From: Diplosphaera chodatii
Taxonomy: Eukaryota > Chlorophyta > Trebouxiophyceae > Prasiolales > Stichococcaceae
Direction of reading: 5' to 3'
Assembly (NCBI GenBank): GCA_032358165.1
Contig: JAALGY010000021.1
Span: 186,001-250,000, forward strand
Length of the DNA: 64,000 nucleotides
Positions 47,041 to 60,216 of the stretch are shown piece after piece. A program made the position numbers and the translations under genes. How positions within the stretch are numbered: position 1 is the first letter of the stretch; every line of letters begins with the position of its first letter. Below the pieces are notes generated by a model. It was not told the origin of the DNA and searched no databases. It saw only the letters and a program-made list of their open reading frames with translations.

Positions 47041-48942
47041 ATGCAGTCGCGGACAGGTGCGACGCGTCAGTGCGTTGTCGCTGGCAGGGAAGCGCTTTGC
47101 AGCCTCGTCAGCAACGGTCTGAACAGGCAGCAGACGTTCGGAAGACATATCCAGCAGAGTGGGCTGACCCGTCGCAGTGGCAGGCATGTTGCTACTCTCT
47201 CCACGGCATCGAGCGCGGGGCAACCATCGCTGGCACTCACGGCTCCTGCACCAAGTGCTTCAACCTTTGAGCTGGCATGCCCAATATGCACGGACACGTC
47301 ATTCGAGCTGGGCGGTGACAGGTGCGCTGTGTCCTGCGACATTCAGAACCAGACAGCATCTGATGTCACATGTCAGCACTTGGAGACGAAGCCAACGAGT
47401 GCAACGCAGGACTGCGCGGGACCCGCTGCACTGCACACGCTGTGCTCGCACCTTCAACACGGACCGCAGCTCCGGCATCGTAGACCTGACCCTCACGAGC
47501 GGCGTGACATCCCGCGTGTACAAGGAGTCTCTGTGGGGCGGAGTAGAAATCTTTAGGTATGCATGCTGGTACCGCACGTTGGTCATGTCATTGAGAACCA
47601 CCCGTGTGCATGCAGCAACCCTGTCATTTTTGCAGTCATTCTGCAATACAGGAATCCGCTTGTGAGCTTTGTGTATGAGCGTGGGTGGCGCCAGGGCTTT
47701 GCATGGGCTGGCTTTCCAGGTGCTTCCGGCTTTGTGAGACGTGTGGAACATCAGGAGCATGGCTGCCACGGCAGCAACCACCATGTGGCATGCTGTTGGC
47801 ATCTGCGTATGCCATGCTGTGCAGGAGTGGAGAGGGAGTATGAGATGGCAATGCAATTGCTACGGCCGGCTTTTGGCAAGGTGCTGGTAGATATGAGCTG
47901 CGGCAGTGGCGTGTTTTCTCGGCGCTTTGCCACCTCACGCCAGTTTAGTGGCCTTATAGCAGCCGATTACTCAGAGACCATGCTTCAGCAGACGCAGCAA
48001 ACCTTCAAGGATGAAGGATACCCGAGTGACGGGTGAGGCAATTTGCAGCGACCAAAGTGCACTGTATGCCGAGGAGTGCATAACATCTCATCATGGTTCG
48101 ATATCTGATGCAGGTCTGTCTTATTGTTACGAGCAGATGTGGGGCGCCTGCCTTTTGCCACAGGGAGCGTCGCAGCAATCCATGCAGGGTGATTGGCTGG
48201 TCAAATGTCACCGGATGTGCTGTGCAGTGCCGCTTGATTCCAGTCAACTCAATGTCACGCTGTGCATGCAGGGCGGCAATTCACTGTTGGCCCAATCCCA
48301 CAGCAGCGGTGAGGCTAGCCTGGCATGTATGGTAGTGGTGGCATTTGGCTGCCTATCAAGTATGTTGACGTGTCTTTTAGGTGATCAAGTCCGTTTGTTC
48401 GTGCTCCAGCTCGCAGAAATCAGTAGGGTACTAGAGCCCGGAGGCATATTCGTGGCATCAACATTCCTGAAAGCAGCTGCACCCCTAGGTGAGCCGTTGA
48501 GGACTGTGTCGTGTTGTCCTTGTAGCAGAGCGGGGTGATGGGCACACAAGTCTCCTTACTTTGTACTTTACTAGCACGACACTCGCGTGTGATGTGCCCG
48601 TTGCAGGCCAGATACTTGGAGACGAGAATGTCAGGCTCCTGAATCGGGTAAGACTGGCCATCCTGTATGACTGAGTGCAGCATTCCAGCTGGGAGATAAA
48701 CAATGCCATGTGCTCGCCGAGTCTTGGCAATGACCAGTGCTGTCGCCTCCACATCGCAGTTCGATCCATCATCCAGTGGCTCAGGCCGGTCGTACAGATG
48801 GTGGGAGGAGGCTGAGCTTCGGGACCTGGTCAGCACCGTGGGCCTGACAGACTTCCAGCGGGAGCGACGGCTGCGCTTCATCATGTTCTCTGCAAAAAAG
48901 CCGGGAAAGCCGGGCAGCAACAACAATGGCGGACAGTTATGA
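47041..48942 (+). CDS. Plastid-type SAM-dependent methyltransferase (At1g78140/At2g41040 family)
   Basis: Class I methyltransferase, substrate unknown. Exon 1 (47041-47321) starts MQSRTGATRQCVVAG with a transit-like stretch and ends FELACPICTDTSFELGGD. The next exon supplies the second cysteine pair (LHCTRCARTFNTDRSSGIVD) and RVYKESLWGGVEIFR, so a CxxC-CxxC zinc-ribbon-like head is present. Then come FVYERGWRQGFAWAGFPG, EREYEMAMQLLRPAFGKVLV, SAM motif I DMSCGSGVFSRRFA, AADYSETMLQQTQQTF, VGRLPFATGSVAAIHAG, AAIHCWPNPTAA, and AEISRVLEPGGIFVASTFLK. The last exon ends WWEEAELRDLVSTVGLTDFQ plus a short basic tail with TGA at 48940. Motif order matches the plant plastoglobule/plastid family throughout. 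Confidence 0.89.
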
Positions 48943-49145
48943 TATTAAGATGTGCTTGAGTAGGTTCAGTGACCCAGCCCCTGATGGTGAAATTGGTTGA
49001 CCATCTCGCTTCGTCAAGAGGGAGAACGTTGCTATAAATGTCCCGCGAAACCACAGACTGTAGCTATGCAAGCGGCACGATGCCCTCTAAAGTAAGAGCC
49101 AAATGCTTGGATGTTGAAAAATCCAGTCCAACACAGCATGCAGGG

Positions 49146-50193
49146 TCAATGTCGTGATGATCCTTGACAGATGGCGCCAGCATGAGGCGCGAAGTACCCT
49201 CTGCTGGCAACTCTGCAGGCATGCAACCTCTTGTTATCTTCCGATGTCACAAGGCTTTGCACATTGTCCTGCATGTGCCAGCAGACGTACAAGGGAACGA
49301 AATGTCGGCCGATATCTTGGCAGACAACTTCAGCGGTTCGGCAGCCTTGCATACAACATCTACCTACAATCTGCAGCATGAGCGGCAACCAGCGCTGGTA
49401 CAGAAAGAGCATGCGAGGCCCGTCTGCGGCCGCAGCCTCGGACACCAGAAGCGTGCACTCGTTGCCAGAACGTCTGCAATGCCATTGCAATGTCAAGGTC
49501 ATAAAGTGTGTGAACTGTGTGCGCTTGCGGCGCCACAGATAGCTGAGGAGCTAGGGTGCTGCTCACCCTGCCCATTGCACAGCGTCATGCAGGTAGCTCA
49601 AGGCAGCCATGAGCTCGTGCTCGTGTTGCTGGCGGTCCGCACCCCTGCATGCTTACATTGTGTCACTGCTGCCTCATCGGCAAGAGTGAGCACAACAGTC
49701 ACAATCCATGCGCACAAGGGCACAACGTTGGGCACACATGCAAGCTCGAGTCGAAGCATGTTGACTATCTATAAGTTACCTGGCATGCTCAAAAGTCGAC
49801 AGGTCATCCACTATGATCGCAGCAGGTGGCTGCTCAAGCAGATGCATGCTCGCTGCCAGTTTCTTGACATCCGCCAGCACATCCAGATATCTGCCGACAG
49901 CATTGCAATGGACGTTGACGATGCGTGAGGAGCAAACGGTGTTCCCTCATGATGCATCAGGTATTAATGTCCCTTTGATCATTCGGCTGGTCGCAGGGAG
50001 GCAGGCAACATGCATGCCTCATGTGAATGCGCTGGAACACTGGGTCGTCCTTCGAGACGCCCGCTGGCAGCAGAAGTGCATCAAACTCAACCTGCTGCCG
50101 TCTGGTGACGAACAGCACATGTTCCTCTGCTGCAGCTCGGCTGTATGCATAGTGAAACAGAAGCGTGGTGCGTCCACTGCAGACAACAGGCAT
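49146..50193 (-). CDS. SWSAP1-like RecA-fold ATPase, degenerate Walker A
   Basis: Resembles the plant relatives of SWSAP1, the partner of SWS1 in homologous recombination. ATG at 50193 gives MPVVCSGRTTLLFHYAYSRA, then EEHVLFVTRRQQVEFDALLL and GVSKDDPVFQRIHMR. The next exon (about 49785-49925) reads NAVGRYLDVLADVKKLAASM and PPAAIIVDDLSTFEHA, the Walker B strand and Asp pair. A further exon has NECTLLVSEAAAADGPRMLF then LYQRWLPLMLQ. The P-loop position lacks the invariant GKT (GRTT here), as in plant relatives. The 3' end is uncertain: the frame stops at 49146 but one more splice may exist. A short upstream exon is also possible. It is divergent from cohesin SCC3. Confidence 0.65.
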
Positions 50194-50852
50194 GAAGTCA
50201 GATTGACATTGCCGAACAGCATTCTACACAGTTATATCCATTAATCTGCTTTAACACCTTCAACCACGGTTGAAAGCAATCCTGCGAACCCTCACTGACT
50301 GGGCCTGAGCATGCCTGTGCGCCGGTCCGGTCAGGAGACAGTGCCGCAGGCCTGAGGGGAAAGGCGGCAATCGGTGCACTTCGTTCTGCAGGTCCGGTAC
50401 TAGCGTCGAGACAAACTGACTGAAGTGGAACGACATGTCCTAAGCATACTGATGATGATGCAGCTGTGTGCATGCATGTCAGAGTGCGCACACCGAGGCA
50501 CGTCAAAGAGCACACAACCCCTTGGCGAGAGTGATCAAGCTGAAAGCTGCTCTGATGTCTGCAGCCAAACAGGCGCACGCCGGAACTAACATCTGCGGAT
50601 CACGCAACTTCATGTTCACTGCCACAGCGACATGACATGCACAGCATGAGCACAGCATGCCTGTGATTCCTTCATTTGCTAGAGCTTCACGCGTGCGGGT
50701 GTGCACCGTGTGAGAGGGATGCTGTGCCAATAAACAGCAGTAGACAACAGTGCACGTCGACAACGACACAGGTACCCAGGGTGGTTGGGTTGCATGGTTT
50801 AAATTTGCATCACCAAGCAGGGCAATAACATCACCAGCCCGGAGCCGCGATC
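50194..50852. promoter_or_regulatory. Bidirectional promoter region, SWSAP1-like / SCC3
   Basis: This 659-base interval lies between divergent starts. An AT-rich TTTAAATTT lies near 50799, about 50 bases before the SCC3 ATG. Confidence 0.45.
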
Positions 50853-53800
50853 ATGCCGCCGTCGCTACGTAAGCGCGGTCACATCAATCTCGACGAGCGA
50901 AGCGACGACAGCGACCAGTGCGTGCCCTGATCTGCCATCGGCTGTGTGCGCACTGGTTCAGCATTTGCCCGTCTTGTATCAGGCAGCTGTCCATGAACAC
51001 CAGTGTGTACCATCACAGGAGCAATTCTGATGCTGAGGCACCGCAACAAGAAGAGTGTGCAGCAGACGATGGGTCCGCCAGGGCGGCCCGCCCGACGCCA
51101 CGCCGCCGAGGCCCCAAGGTTGGCAGCGCGCACAGTGCCTGCTGCTTGAAGCCGTCACGGTTCGATGTCAGCGGTGACCCGCTGCTCGAAATATACAGGC
51201 GCAAAAGACCGTAGGCAAGAGCACAGCCAGGGGAGCCCGCAATGGAGCTGCACTCCCAGACGTCAGCATGTTGGGTGTGTGCAAAAGCCATTGTGCCTGG
51301 ATGCATGCCGGGTCTCACATACGTGCCTGCCTACTGTCCGTACATGAAGGCGGCGCATTGCATGAGCGCTTGCTCGTGTGGATGCAGAGGTGGTTCAGCA
51401 CCACAGCGGTGCAATCCCAGCGCTGGCAAAGGTGCATGATACAGCATAGTTTGTGCTCACTGCTGCTTACAGCAATGTGTAGCATATGCTTTGCTCCCAC
51501 GATGGCATCGCTGGCTTGTGAATACTCATTCCTGAGGGTAGAAGCAGATTGTGCACATCCAGCCACAAATTCTTGATGTTTGCTGCGCTCTGACCTGGTG
51601 CAGAGCTGGGTGCATAAGTACAAGCAAGACCGTACGCATGCACTTGCGGCGCTTCTGACCTTCTTCGTACAGGTGACTGCAGAGGAACGTTGCAGTGCAC
51701 CTTGCATGCCTTGGTCCACATATGCACCTGGCGACGCCCAAGGGCATCCTATCAGCTGCGATGCCTTGCACTGCAGGCGTGCGGCAGCTCGTATGAGGTG
51801 TCAGACGAGGAGGTGGATGAGGGCGAGGTTGACAAGCTTGTCCAGAGCGTGCTGCGCCTGGCTGTCGAGGTGCCAACCTGCACCTCCCTTCCAGACAGCT
51901 GCTTTCCCGCAGACCTCGGAGGCCTCACCAGCCATTGGCAGCCTGGTGGTTGGTGACACTCCTTGCTGCTGTGCAGTGTCCCCTGTGTACGCCACTGAGC
52001 CCATGTGCTTTGGCCCCCCGCAGAAGGGCATCGAAGACCACTTCAGCGCACGGGGCAAGGGCGGCGGCAAGGCCTTTCGGGGTCACTTCCTGGAGATCTG
52101 GGACCACCTGGTGCGAGAGACGGCGGCGTCTGAGGTGCTGTTCGACGGCTTCGTGCTGAGCAAACTCCTGGACCTCGTCATGGCCATGGCCAAGTGCGCA
52201 TACCTCCTGGTTATGGATTGAAGTAGGGGAGCATGATGTCCCGCATTGGGAGGTCCAGGTTGTTCACCCCGTACATGTGTCTCAATCAAAAATTTGCACA
52301 GCAGCCATCAGCAGCAATGACATGGTCGGATAACTAAGAGAGCACAACAACATGCACTGGCTTCAGCACTCAAACCCACGAACCTGTTCAGAGCCATGCA
52401 TTGCATCTGATGTGCAGTGCAACGGTGCGCCCCTTTCGGCTTGTGGCGGCGACAGCGGTGATGCAGCTGGTGATGTCCATGATCCGGGTCATGAGCACGC
52501 TTGAGGACGCACAGAACACGGCGCAACGCCAGCTGGAGGCTGAGCAGAAGCGCAAGGGCAACAAGGTGAGGAAGCAGCGGCGGTGTATGGGAGGTGTGGG
52601 TTTCGGCCACAGAGGGGTATCATGGCACAGCGTGCAGCGTATGCATTGTGCATGTCTCAGTGTGTGCTTTATCGCGGGCAGGCTGCGGCTGAGCGTGCGA
52701 CTTCTCTGCGACGCGCCCGCGACCAGGCGAGCCACCGCCTCGAGGAGTTGAAGAGCCACATCAAGGTGGGCGCTGCCACGTGTCCCTCAGACCCATGGCT
52801 GTGTGGAGATCAGTTCAGCATTGGCGTTTGCGTATCGCATGTCGCTTCAAGGTGGCATTCTTCCCGTTCATGTGCTGATCGCAAGCTTGACGCCTGCACT
52901 CTGGCTGCATTCGCCAGCTGGTCTTCGACACCGTCGCGGCGCACCGCTTCCGGGACGTCGCTGATGAGATCCGGGCGGTCATCATCGTGGGCATCGGCCA
53001 GTGGATCCACCTTATGCCCTCGGTCTACCTAGTGGACACACACCTGAAGTACCTAGCGTGGGCACTGTCTGACAAGGTTCGTGCTCATTGGTGATGCGGC
53101 CCAAGGCCACATGCACTAGTCTTAGCATCCACTATTAAGCTGTAGCAAAAGCTCACTTGTGCTTGAGGCAGAGCCAATGCAGTGTGCAGCGTTTGACCGC
53201 AAGACTGTGTGGCCATGTATGCGTCAGGGGTTGAACAGTGTAGTAGCGAACAGCAGCATTGCCTGTGGACTCTTCTTATCGTTGCAGTTTCGACATGTCC
53301 AGGACGCAGGGGTGCGCCAAGCAGCGGCCGCAGCGCTCCTGACACTGTACAACGTGGACGACAATGTGTCGCCGCTGCACGCCTTCACCGCACGCTTCTC
53401 CACGCGCTTTGCCGAGCTGGTGTATGACGTGGACGAGGGCGTCGCTGTCAAAGGGGTGCGCTAGGCCAATGAGCTTCCATCGGTCGGAAAGCTGCAATCT
53501 GCTATCTTGCCGTGAGCCAGCTGCGCTATGTAGCTGAGCTTGAGCACAGGCTTTTGTCAGACCACTAGCTCCAGCACCTGCACTCCATGGCGCACTGGTG
53601 GCTGACCCAGCAGTTGATGTGGCTCTTGTACCTGGAGGTGTCAGGACGAGCGGCCATCGAACCATTGGACGTTGCATGCCAGAACCCTTCCCCCGTGCAG
53701 ATTCAGCTGGTGACGCGGCTGGCGAAGCTGGAGGAGGTGGGGGGCACCGCGGTGCGGGACACCTTCCGGCTGCTGGTGGACGACGCGCCGCCCATCCGCC

Positions 53801-56800
53801 ACGCCGCCGCAGAGCTGGTCGCGGACCTGCTGCCCGACTTTGGCGAGCGGCAGCTGCAGGTGGCTTGCTGCACGGTTTGCTTCATTGTCAGCTGTCAATC
53901 ACACACAGCGAGGCACAGCACTGTGCCGCCCAATGCCCCTTCTAGTTGATGGGCACAGGAACAGGATGTGCTGAATTGCACTCCTGAGCATGTTGCCTGG
54001 CACAGACTGCTGGCAGAAGATCATGGTATTTTGCACGCACAGCCGAAGAAGAAAGGCAAGCGGCAGTCTGCGGCGCCCAAGCCCAGTGGCCAGGAGCTGC
54101 AGCTGTCCGGCCTGCTGTACATCATGTATCTGCTTGCAAACGACGAGGTGCGAACAACAGCTGATGGCTGATTGTACCTCCCATCGCCTTTGTTGACAGC
54201 AAGTGACACAGCTGCCCATGCTGCAGCAACCACTATGGTATCTGCTTTGCCTGCTCCAAGCCGCTATGCGTCTCATGTGGACAGGAGGATGATGAGGATG
54301 CGCCTGAGCGGCGGCGGCTGTCTGCTGACGGGCAGGCCACGCCAGAGAAGCCTTTGGAGCTAGAGATGGTGAACCATGTGGTGGATGCGCTCTTTGACAG
54401 GTCAGTAGTCGAGGGAAGACACTGTTGTTGCAAGTCATGAATATCAGGTGTGGGCACTGGCTGAAGTCTCCGTGCCGCCTCTGAATATCAGCCTGTGCAT
54501 TATGCCACAATGCGCCTCTTGGCAGGGTGGAGCTGCTGACAGACTGGCGCGTGCTGACGGGTGCGCTGGACGAGGATGCAGCGGGCGCTGAAAGTCTGAG
54601 CACTGCGGCAACGACCAACCTGCTTCAGCTGCTGGCAGCTTCGGTGCACAAGGCGTGCGGCGGCACCCTCGTGACTGGCCGCCAGGATGCTCGGTGCGAC
54701 TGGTCGAGGAAGAGTGTCAACAGTGGGGAGGCGTAATGTGACATGAGCCCACACCCACAATTGGCCGCCGCTATGGCACGAGCTGCATCCCATGTTGGTG
54801 CATTTGAGGATACTGTTCACAGTGTATCACAACCCCAGGCTCTGGTGCTTTCCTGGCTGCAGGAAGGGCGCCGGCAAGGCGCAGAAGGCGGCTGCAGAGG
54901 AGCGGCGGCAGACTGCCACGCTGGCGTTCCTGAAGGCGCTGCCAGATCTCATGCGCAAGCACCAAACTGACCCTGTTCAGGTATGCTAGTGCCACAGCAG
55001 ATGATTCCTGATTGCTGGAGGCGCAGTGGCCAGGCAGCAGCTGTCCCTGCAGCGGCTGCTTTAGCAACCCCATAGTCCTGAGCTCAACTGGTCATCGTGC
55101 ACTTCATGCCTCCATGTGAACAGGCTGCGGCGCTGGCCAGCATCATGACAGATCTGCAGCTGGAGGTGTTCTCGCTGCGCAAGGCAGAGCCGACACTGCA
55201 GGGCCTGTTGGGTCAGGTAACCCTGATGTGACCAGGTGCAGCAGCACATGCTTGCTGACTCAGGGTTGCGCTTGCAGCAGACTGTTCCAGGCTTTCAGAG
55301 GTGTAGCAGTGGCTTGGCCGTGTGAGTTCACCATTCTGCTTCACCGCGAAGGTGGCTGACATGTTCAAGAAGCATCTGGCCCAGCCAACCCTGGACGCCT
55401 GTACTCGCGCCCTGGTTCATGCCACAGCAGACGGCTCAGATGCGACGAAGGTAGGCAGACTATACTTGGCTGCTCTGCTTGCAACAGCAACCTGCTCTGC
55501 AGTGCTTGCATGGTACAACTCGACATGGCGCAGCAGGCTGCATTATTTCCCGTGCTTCGCCCGAACATATGACAAGATGCAGCAGAAACATGTCGAATGT
55601 CGAATCCATACTGCAGACAATGCGTGCACTGTGAAGTTCCTGCAGAGTCTCACAGTGGTGAATGTTGCATTGTGAAGGACTATGCACGGCTGGTGCTGGA
55701 GTCTGTGGCAGACGCTGTTGCCAAGCGGTTGGCAGAGGGTGTTAATGCAGTGGAGCAGTCATCCGACAGCCAACTGGCGTGCAGCCTTGACGACACCTCC
55801 CAGGACCTCGGTAAGCACCTCTCAAACCTCGCACCTCTGCTATATCCACAAGGCAGATTTGAATCCTGCTCTGATGTGTACTGCAGGATGTCACATTGCC
55901 CTTTGCGATTTTTCCTGACATGGAGGACAGGTGCTGTGGTTCTGGGGTGCAGGCAACGGCGGCTCCAACATTGGCTATGCAGTGGCGGCTGCGTTGCTGC
56001 GTGCTGAGCGGCTGCAGCTGCAGAGCAATATGCTCGCTTCATCGCAGCCTTTCAGCAATGCCACCACTCGCATCCTGCAGGCAGGCTCCCTCCAGTCCTG
56101 CTCACGTCCAACTGCAAACAACAGCGCCCAAAATAGCACGCCAACAACCTGAGGCAGCAGCAGCAGGCCCATCTGGAAATGTGTATGCAAGCAGGCTGCA
56201 GCAGATGGACGGGAGCTGGGGCCCGACATCATTGGCGGCGTAGCCCGCAACGCCCTCATGCTGCTGCTGTGGCGCTTGAACGGTTTGGATCACGAAGACC
56301 CTGAGGCGGAGGAGCTGCAGGCGCTCGTCGACTTGCGCCGGCGGCTGACGGCGCTGCTGGAGACTACGCTGGATGCCAGCCAGCATGTACAGCTCATTCT
56401 GAGCCACCTGGCAACTTATGCTGCCACTTCTGCATGTTTGTCATGGCCCGTGGACGCAGTGGTACGCAAGCGAGCAGCAAGCATAGTGTGACCAGATGGC
56501 AAACTGCCATCTTCAGATGCTGCTTGATGATGGCGGTCTGATGCTCGGTGCACAGGATGCAGTGCGGGCTGCAGTGTTCAACGCATTGGGCGACCTGTAT
56601 GTTGTGTTCGGCGCGCCCAGTCTGGCCAATGGGCCCCTGGCGGCACTGCATACACCGCCAGCGGCCGCGCCTCTGCGCCACCTGTGGGGCGTGTGCGAGG
56701 ACATTTTGGACCAGCAGGTTCAGGTGGGCCTCGGCCAGCGCTGGCCAGCTGCCGCTTTGACTAGCATCTGCAACACCCGGCCGCACATTGTGCGTGTGCA

Positions 56801-59800
56801 TATGAGCCGCAACAGGTTTGAGCTGACGGTCTCTCTTCCTGTCCAGGTGCCGCCATCTCAGAGCCAAGACGAGGAAGCAGTCGAAGCAGCAGAGGTATGT
56901 GCTCTCCCAGCAGCTGCTCACTCCATATACAGACTCTCCTCATCTCCCGATGATGTGCACGCACCGGGGTCTGACCATGCATGACGAAGCCAAAATACCC
57001 GGAGTTAATGGACAGCTGATGCCAAAAGTCTTGTCATAGGAGGCGCTCGAGGCGCAGAAGGAGCATGCGGTCATGGTCGTTGGCCGCCTTGCCGTGTTTG
57101 GCGGTGCGGGCGCGCAGCAGCCGTGGCTCACGGCGCAGCTGCTGTCGCACTTTGTGCGCCACGGTGGCTGTGTGGAAGCCGCCATCAGAGACATCACCAG
57201 GTGAGGCTGTAGCCGCAGGAGCATGCACCAAGCCATGTCCCTAGGCTTTTGCATGACTGCACAGCTGCAGGCTCGTCTGCACGGGACCGTCAGTTGGCAC
57301 AGCATGATGAACTATGAGGGGTGTGGCCAATGGATCTGCCTTTCCTGCCTCCTACAGGCAGCTGAAGAAGGTGGACGCTGCAGCGCTGCCGGAGCAGTAT
57401 GCCGAGGCGTTGCAGGTTGCCTTCAAGCGCGATGGCCCAGAGGTGTGCAAAAGACGGGCAGACAAGATGCTGTAGCATCAAGCTGAGTTTATCGAGCCTT
57501 TGTTTAGTTCCAATCAGCTAGCGGCTTTACACTGCTGGGATAGCACAGCTGGATGCTGCTCATCCACTGTCCTGCTAGTCTTGTGCTCTGAAGCACCCTC
57601 CTGGACATCAGTCCATGTGCATGCTGCAGGATGCTTTCGTGGCGCTTGCAGACCGTGTCGCCGCCAGCTACGCAGGCTTCAACGCCTCCACCAGTGCCTG
57701 CGAGACAATCTGTCGCACTGGCGCTGCCTTTGCGCTCAAGGATGCGCCCGCCAACCTCGCCTACTTTGCAGTATGCCTCAGCCTCAGTGCATGTCCGGTT
57801 GAATTGTCAGGCATCATGGCTGCTCAGACCTTGTGGCGAGTAAGCTGCGCTGCTGCTGTGCGTGTGCCCGCATCTTGCCATGCTGGATCACCTGTACACA
57901 AGTGTCTGGTGTGCAGAAGGTGTACAGTGTGCCACTGGAAGTTGGTGGTTGACTCATCCATGACAACGCACAGGGGCTCAAGCACTTCGTCACCAAGCTG
58001 CCTGCGGACCGCGCCGCTGCATTCCTGCCTGAGCTGGAAGCGGCCGCTGCATCAGCTGCGCCGGATGAGTCTGCTGATGAGTGGCAGCCATACTTGGTGG
58101 TGCTGGACCTGCTGCGAGACCGCGGCATCAAGGTGGGATGCACTCCGCGATGCTGCTACTGCGTACCCACATTGTGCATTGCTGCAGTGGACTGCAGCTG
58201 TGCACTGGCATGAGCTGGAGATGCCCTCTTAACAACAGCCGACAGCACTTACAAAGGCCCAACATCCGTGGTCGTGTTCAGGGGAAGACGCCGCGTGGCG
58301 CGCTGCGGAAGGGCGCCGCCCGCGGCGGCAGGGGCACGGCGCAGCGCTCTGGCCGGCGCATCAGCTTTGCCGAGCAGGACAGCCGGGACGAGCCGTCCAG
58401 CAGAGGCGGCGACGAGCCAGGGGAGGAGGTGAGCGATATGGGCCACAGCCGCGCCAGGGGCATCGGACAGTGTGACAGGCACCGGCAACCCGCCCGCATG
58501 TTTTGCTCACGTGGGTCAGGAACCATCCAGATCCGGTGAGTAGCACATCACAGGTCCCACGGCCACTGCTGTGACTGCACTGGCTTAGCACTGTGGAAAG
58601 ATGTGCGTAGGTGCAGGAGGAGGACATCCCGCCCCGCCGCCGGGGCCGCCGGCCCCAGGACGAGGTCGAGGACATCATTGAGGTATCCCCCGGACTATTT
58701 TCTGTCGTGCACCGCCAATTGAAGGCGGTGACGCTTACACCCAGCCCTGTGCGGCATGCTTTCCCTTGCAGGCCAGGCAAGCAGGCACACCTTGCATGTG
58801 TTCATGCTGGGGTGGACATTCAGCCGCCATGATGTCGTCCGGCCTGCAGGAGCCGGCAGAGGACTTGCGGGCGGCTTCAGAGTCAGAGTCGCAGGGGCCG
58901 CCAGATGCGCCCAGCCAGGATGCGCAGCCAGAAAGCAGCCCACGACAAGGTACAACCCTCGTTTGGAGTGTCCATCACCTGCTGCCATGCAGCCAGTTTT
59001 CTCAAGTCAGTATCTATCAAGCTGCATGTGCGCCTGCATTGAGGATGGTCGTGCATGGTTGCTGCACTGGATGCAGAGGAAGGTGGCGGTGATGACGACA
59101 CCGAAGACATCATGCCCACAGAGGAGCAGCTGCCCAGCTCAGTCAAGCGCGGCCGCCCCAGGAAGGCCACCAAGTGAGGGTCTCCACCTGTACATTGCTT
59201 GGAAGAACGTTGGTGCTTCGACAAGTGAAAACGACTGTCACAGGAGTGACCGCATCCTGCACTGCTCCGTGTACTTCTGTCATGCCACCATCTGCGGCGA
59301 CCCCAGCAAGCAACGGGCAGCTTGATAGTGATATCACAGGATGTAGACTCTAGCTGGGTTGCAATCCTATGGCCTCTGCACTGCAGGCGGAAGCAGCCAG
59401 CGATGACCAGGCTGTATGCGGCAAGCGAGGACGAAAAGAGTGCAGAGGCGGCAGACAGTGATGATGAGCTGCTGCGTGCCGATGAGGTAGCCTGCGGTGG
59501 CGCTGCTGTCTTCTTGGTGTCAGTTTCAGACGCTGACATTTGGACAACTAGTGTTTTGATAGTCCTTACTGGCTTCGCCTGCAACGACGCTGGAGACATA
59601 CTGTTGCAGGTCAGCAAAGGCGATGCAGCAGCGGCAGGCAGCCCGCCGCGGCGGCGGCGCCGCCTCAGCGGCAACTCGAACTCAGACGGTAAGTCTGCCC
59701 ACTCTCCATGATCAGTTGCTGTTCCTAATTGCGGTGGCCGTGTCAGGCACTGGCAGCCCTTCAGACGTGGAATGCCAATCGCCACATCAGTACGATATGT

Positions 59801-59883
59801 GTGCAGCAGCTGCAGGTGCTACGGCGAGCCCCACGCAGGAAGAGCCCCCACCGCGGCCAGGGTACGGACGGCGGCGGCGCTGA
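50853..59883 (+). CDS. SCC3: Cohesin subunit SCC3 (STAG/SA family)
   Basis: HEAT-repeat subunit of the cohesin ring. ATG is at 50853 (MPPSLRKRGHINLDERSDDS), and an early basic disordered segment follows (RPTPRRRGPK). STAG core blocks follow in order. These are FRGHFLEIWDHLVRETAASE, then VRPFRLVAATAVMQLVMSMI with RQLEAEQKRKGNK, then VFDTVAAHRFRDVADEIRAV and WIHLMPSVYLVDTHLKYLAW with LSDK, then ARFSTRFAELVYDVDEGVAV. The HEAT-like exons continue with LVTRLAKLEEVGGTAVRDTF, then GLLYIMYLLANDE, VELLTDWRVLTGALDED, LQLEVFSLRKAEPTLQGLLG and LAVFGGAGAQQPWLTAQLLS, up to about 58135. The C-terminus is long, acidic and basic by turns (RRISFAEQDSRDE, SSVKRGRPRKATK), ending YGRRRR with TGA at 59881. The gene has more than 20 exons across 9 kb. 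The conserved RDV.DEIRA and LKYLAW.LSDK segments make the family certain. Confidence 0.93.
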
Positions 59884-60216
59884 TGCAGCTGCCCAGCTAT
59901 CGTGTGTCAATCAGGACAAATAGCTAGCTGTGTCGCTTCGCTTACTCCATGTGTTTTGATTTGATTTGATCGGGAACAAGCCTCACGCTGACGTGCAACG
60001 TCATAGCCTGGTTGCTGGATGGTGCCGGTGGGCCGAACAACCTTCTTCACAGCCTGAATCTGGCGGTGATGACGTGTGACGCTGTTCGATGAGATCAGGA
60101 TTGACGGTGAAACGTTCTGCACTCCTCATGACAATCCTGACCCCTGTAAGTAGGCGACCGATGACTAGATGCAACATCACTTCATCGGACTGTTGTTCCG
60201 GAGGGCAGTGCAGTCG
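59884..60216. other. Convergent 3' intergenic region (SCC3 / cyclophilin)
   Basis: There are 333 bases between facing stops. The only structure seen is a short TTTGATTTGATTTGAT run near 59955-59971. Confidence 0.4.

Noticed and set aside
57918..57952. Apparent in-frame stop in SCC3 (EVGG then TGA)
   Set aside because: An acceptor CGCACAG just downstream starts the exon at GGGCTCAAGCAC, so the stop is intronic.
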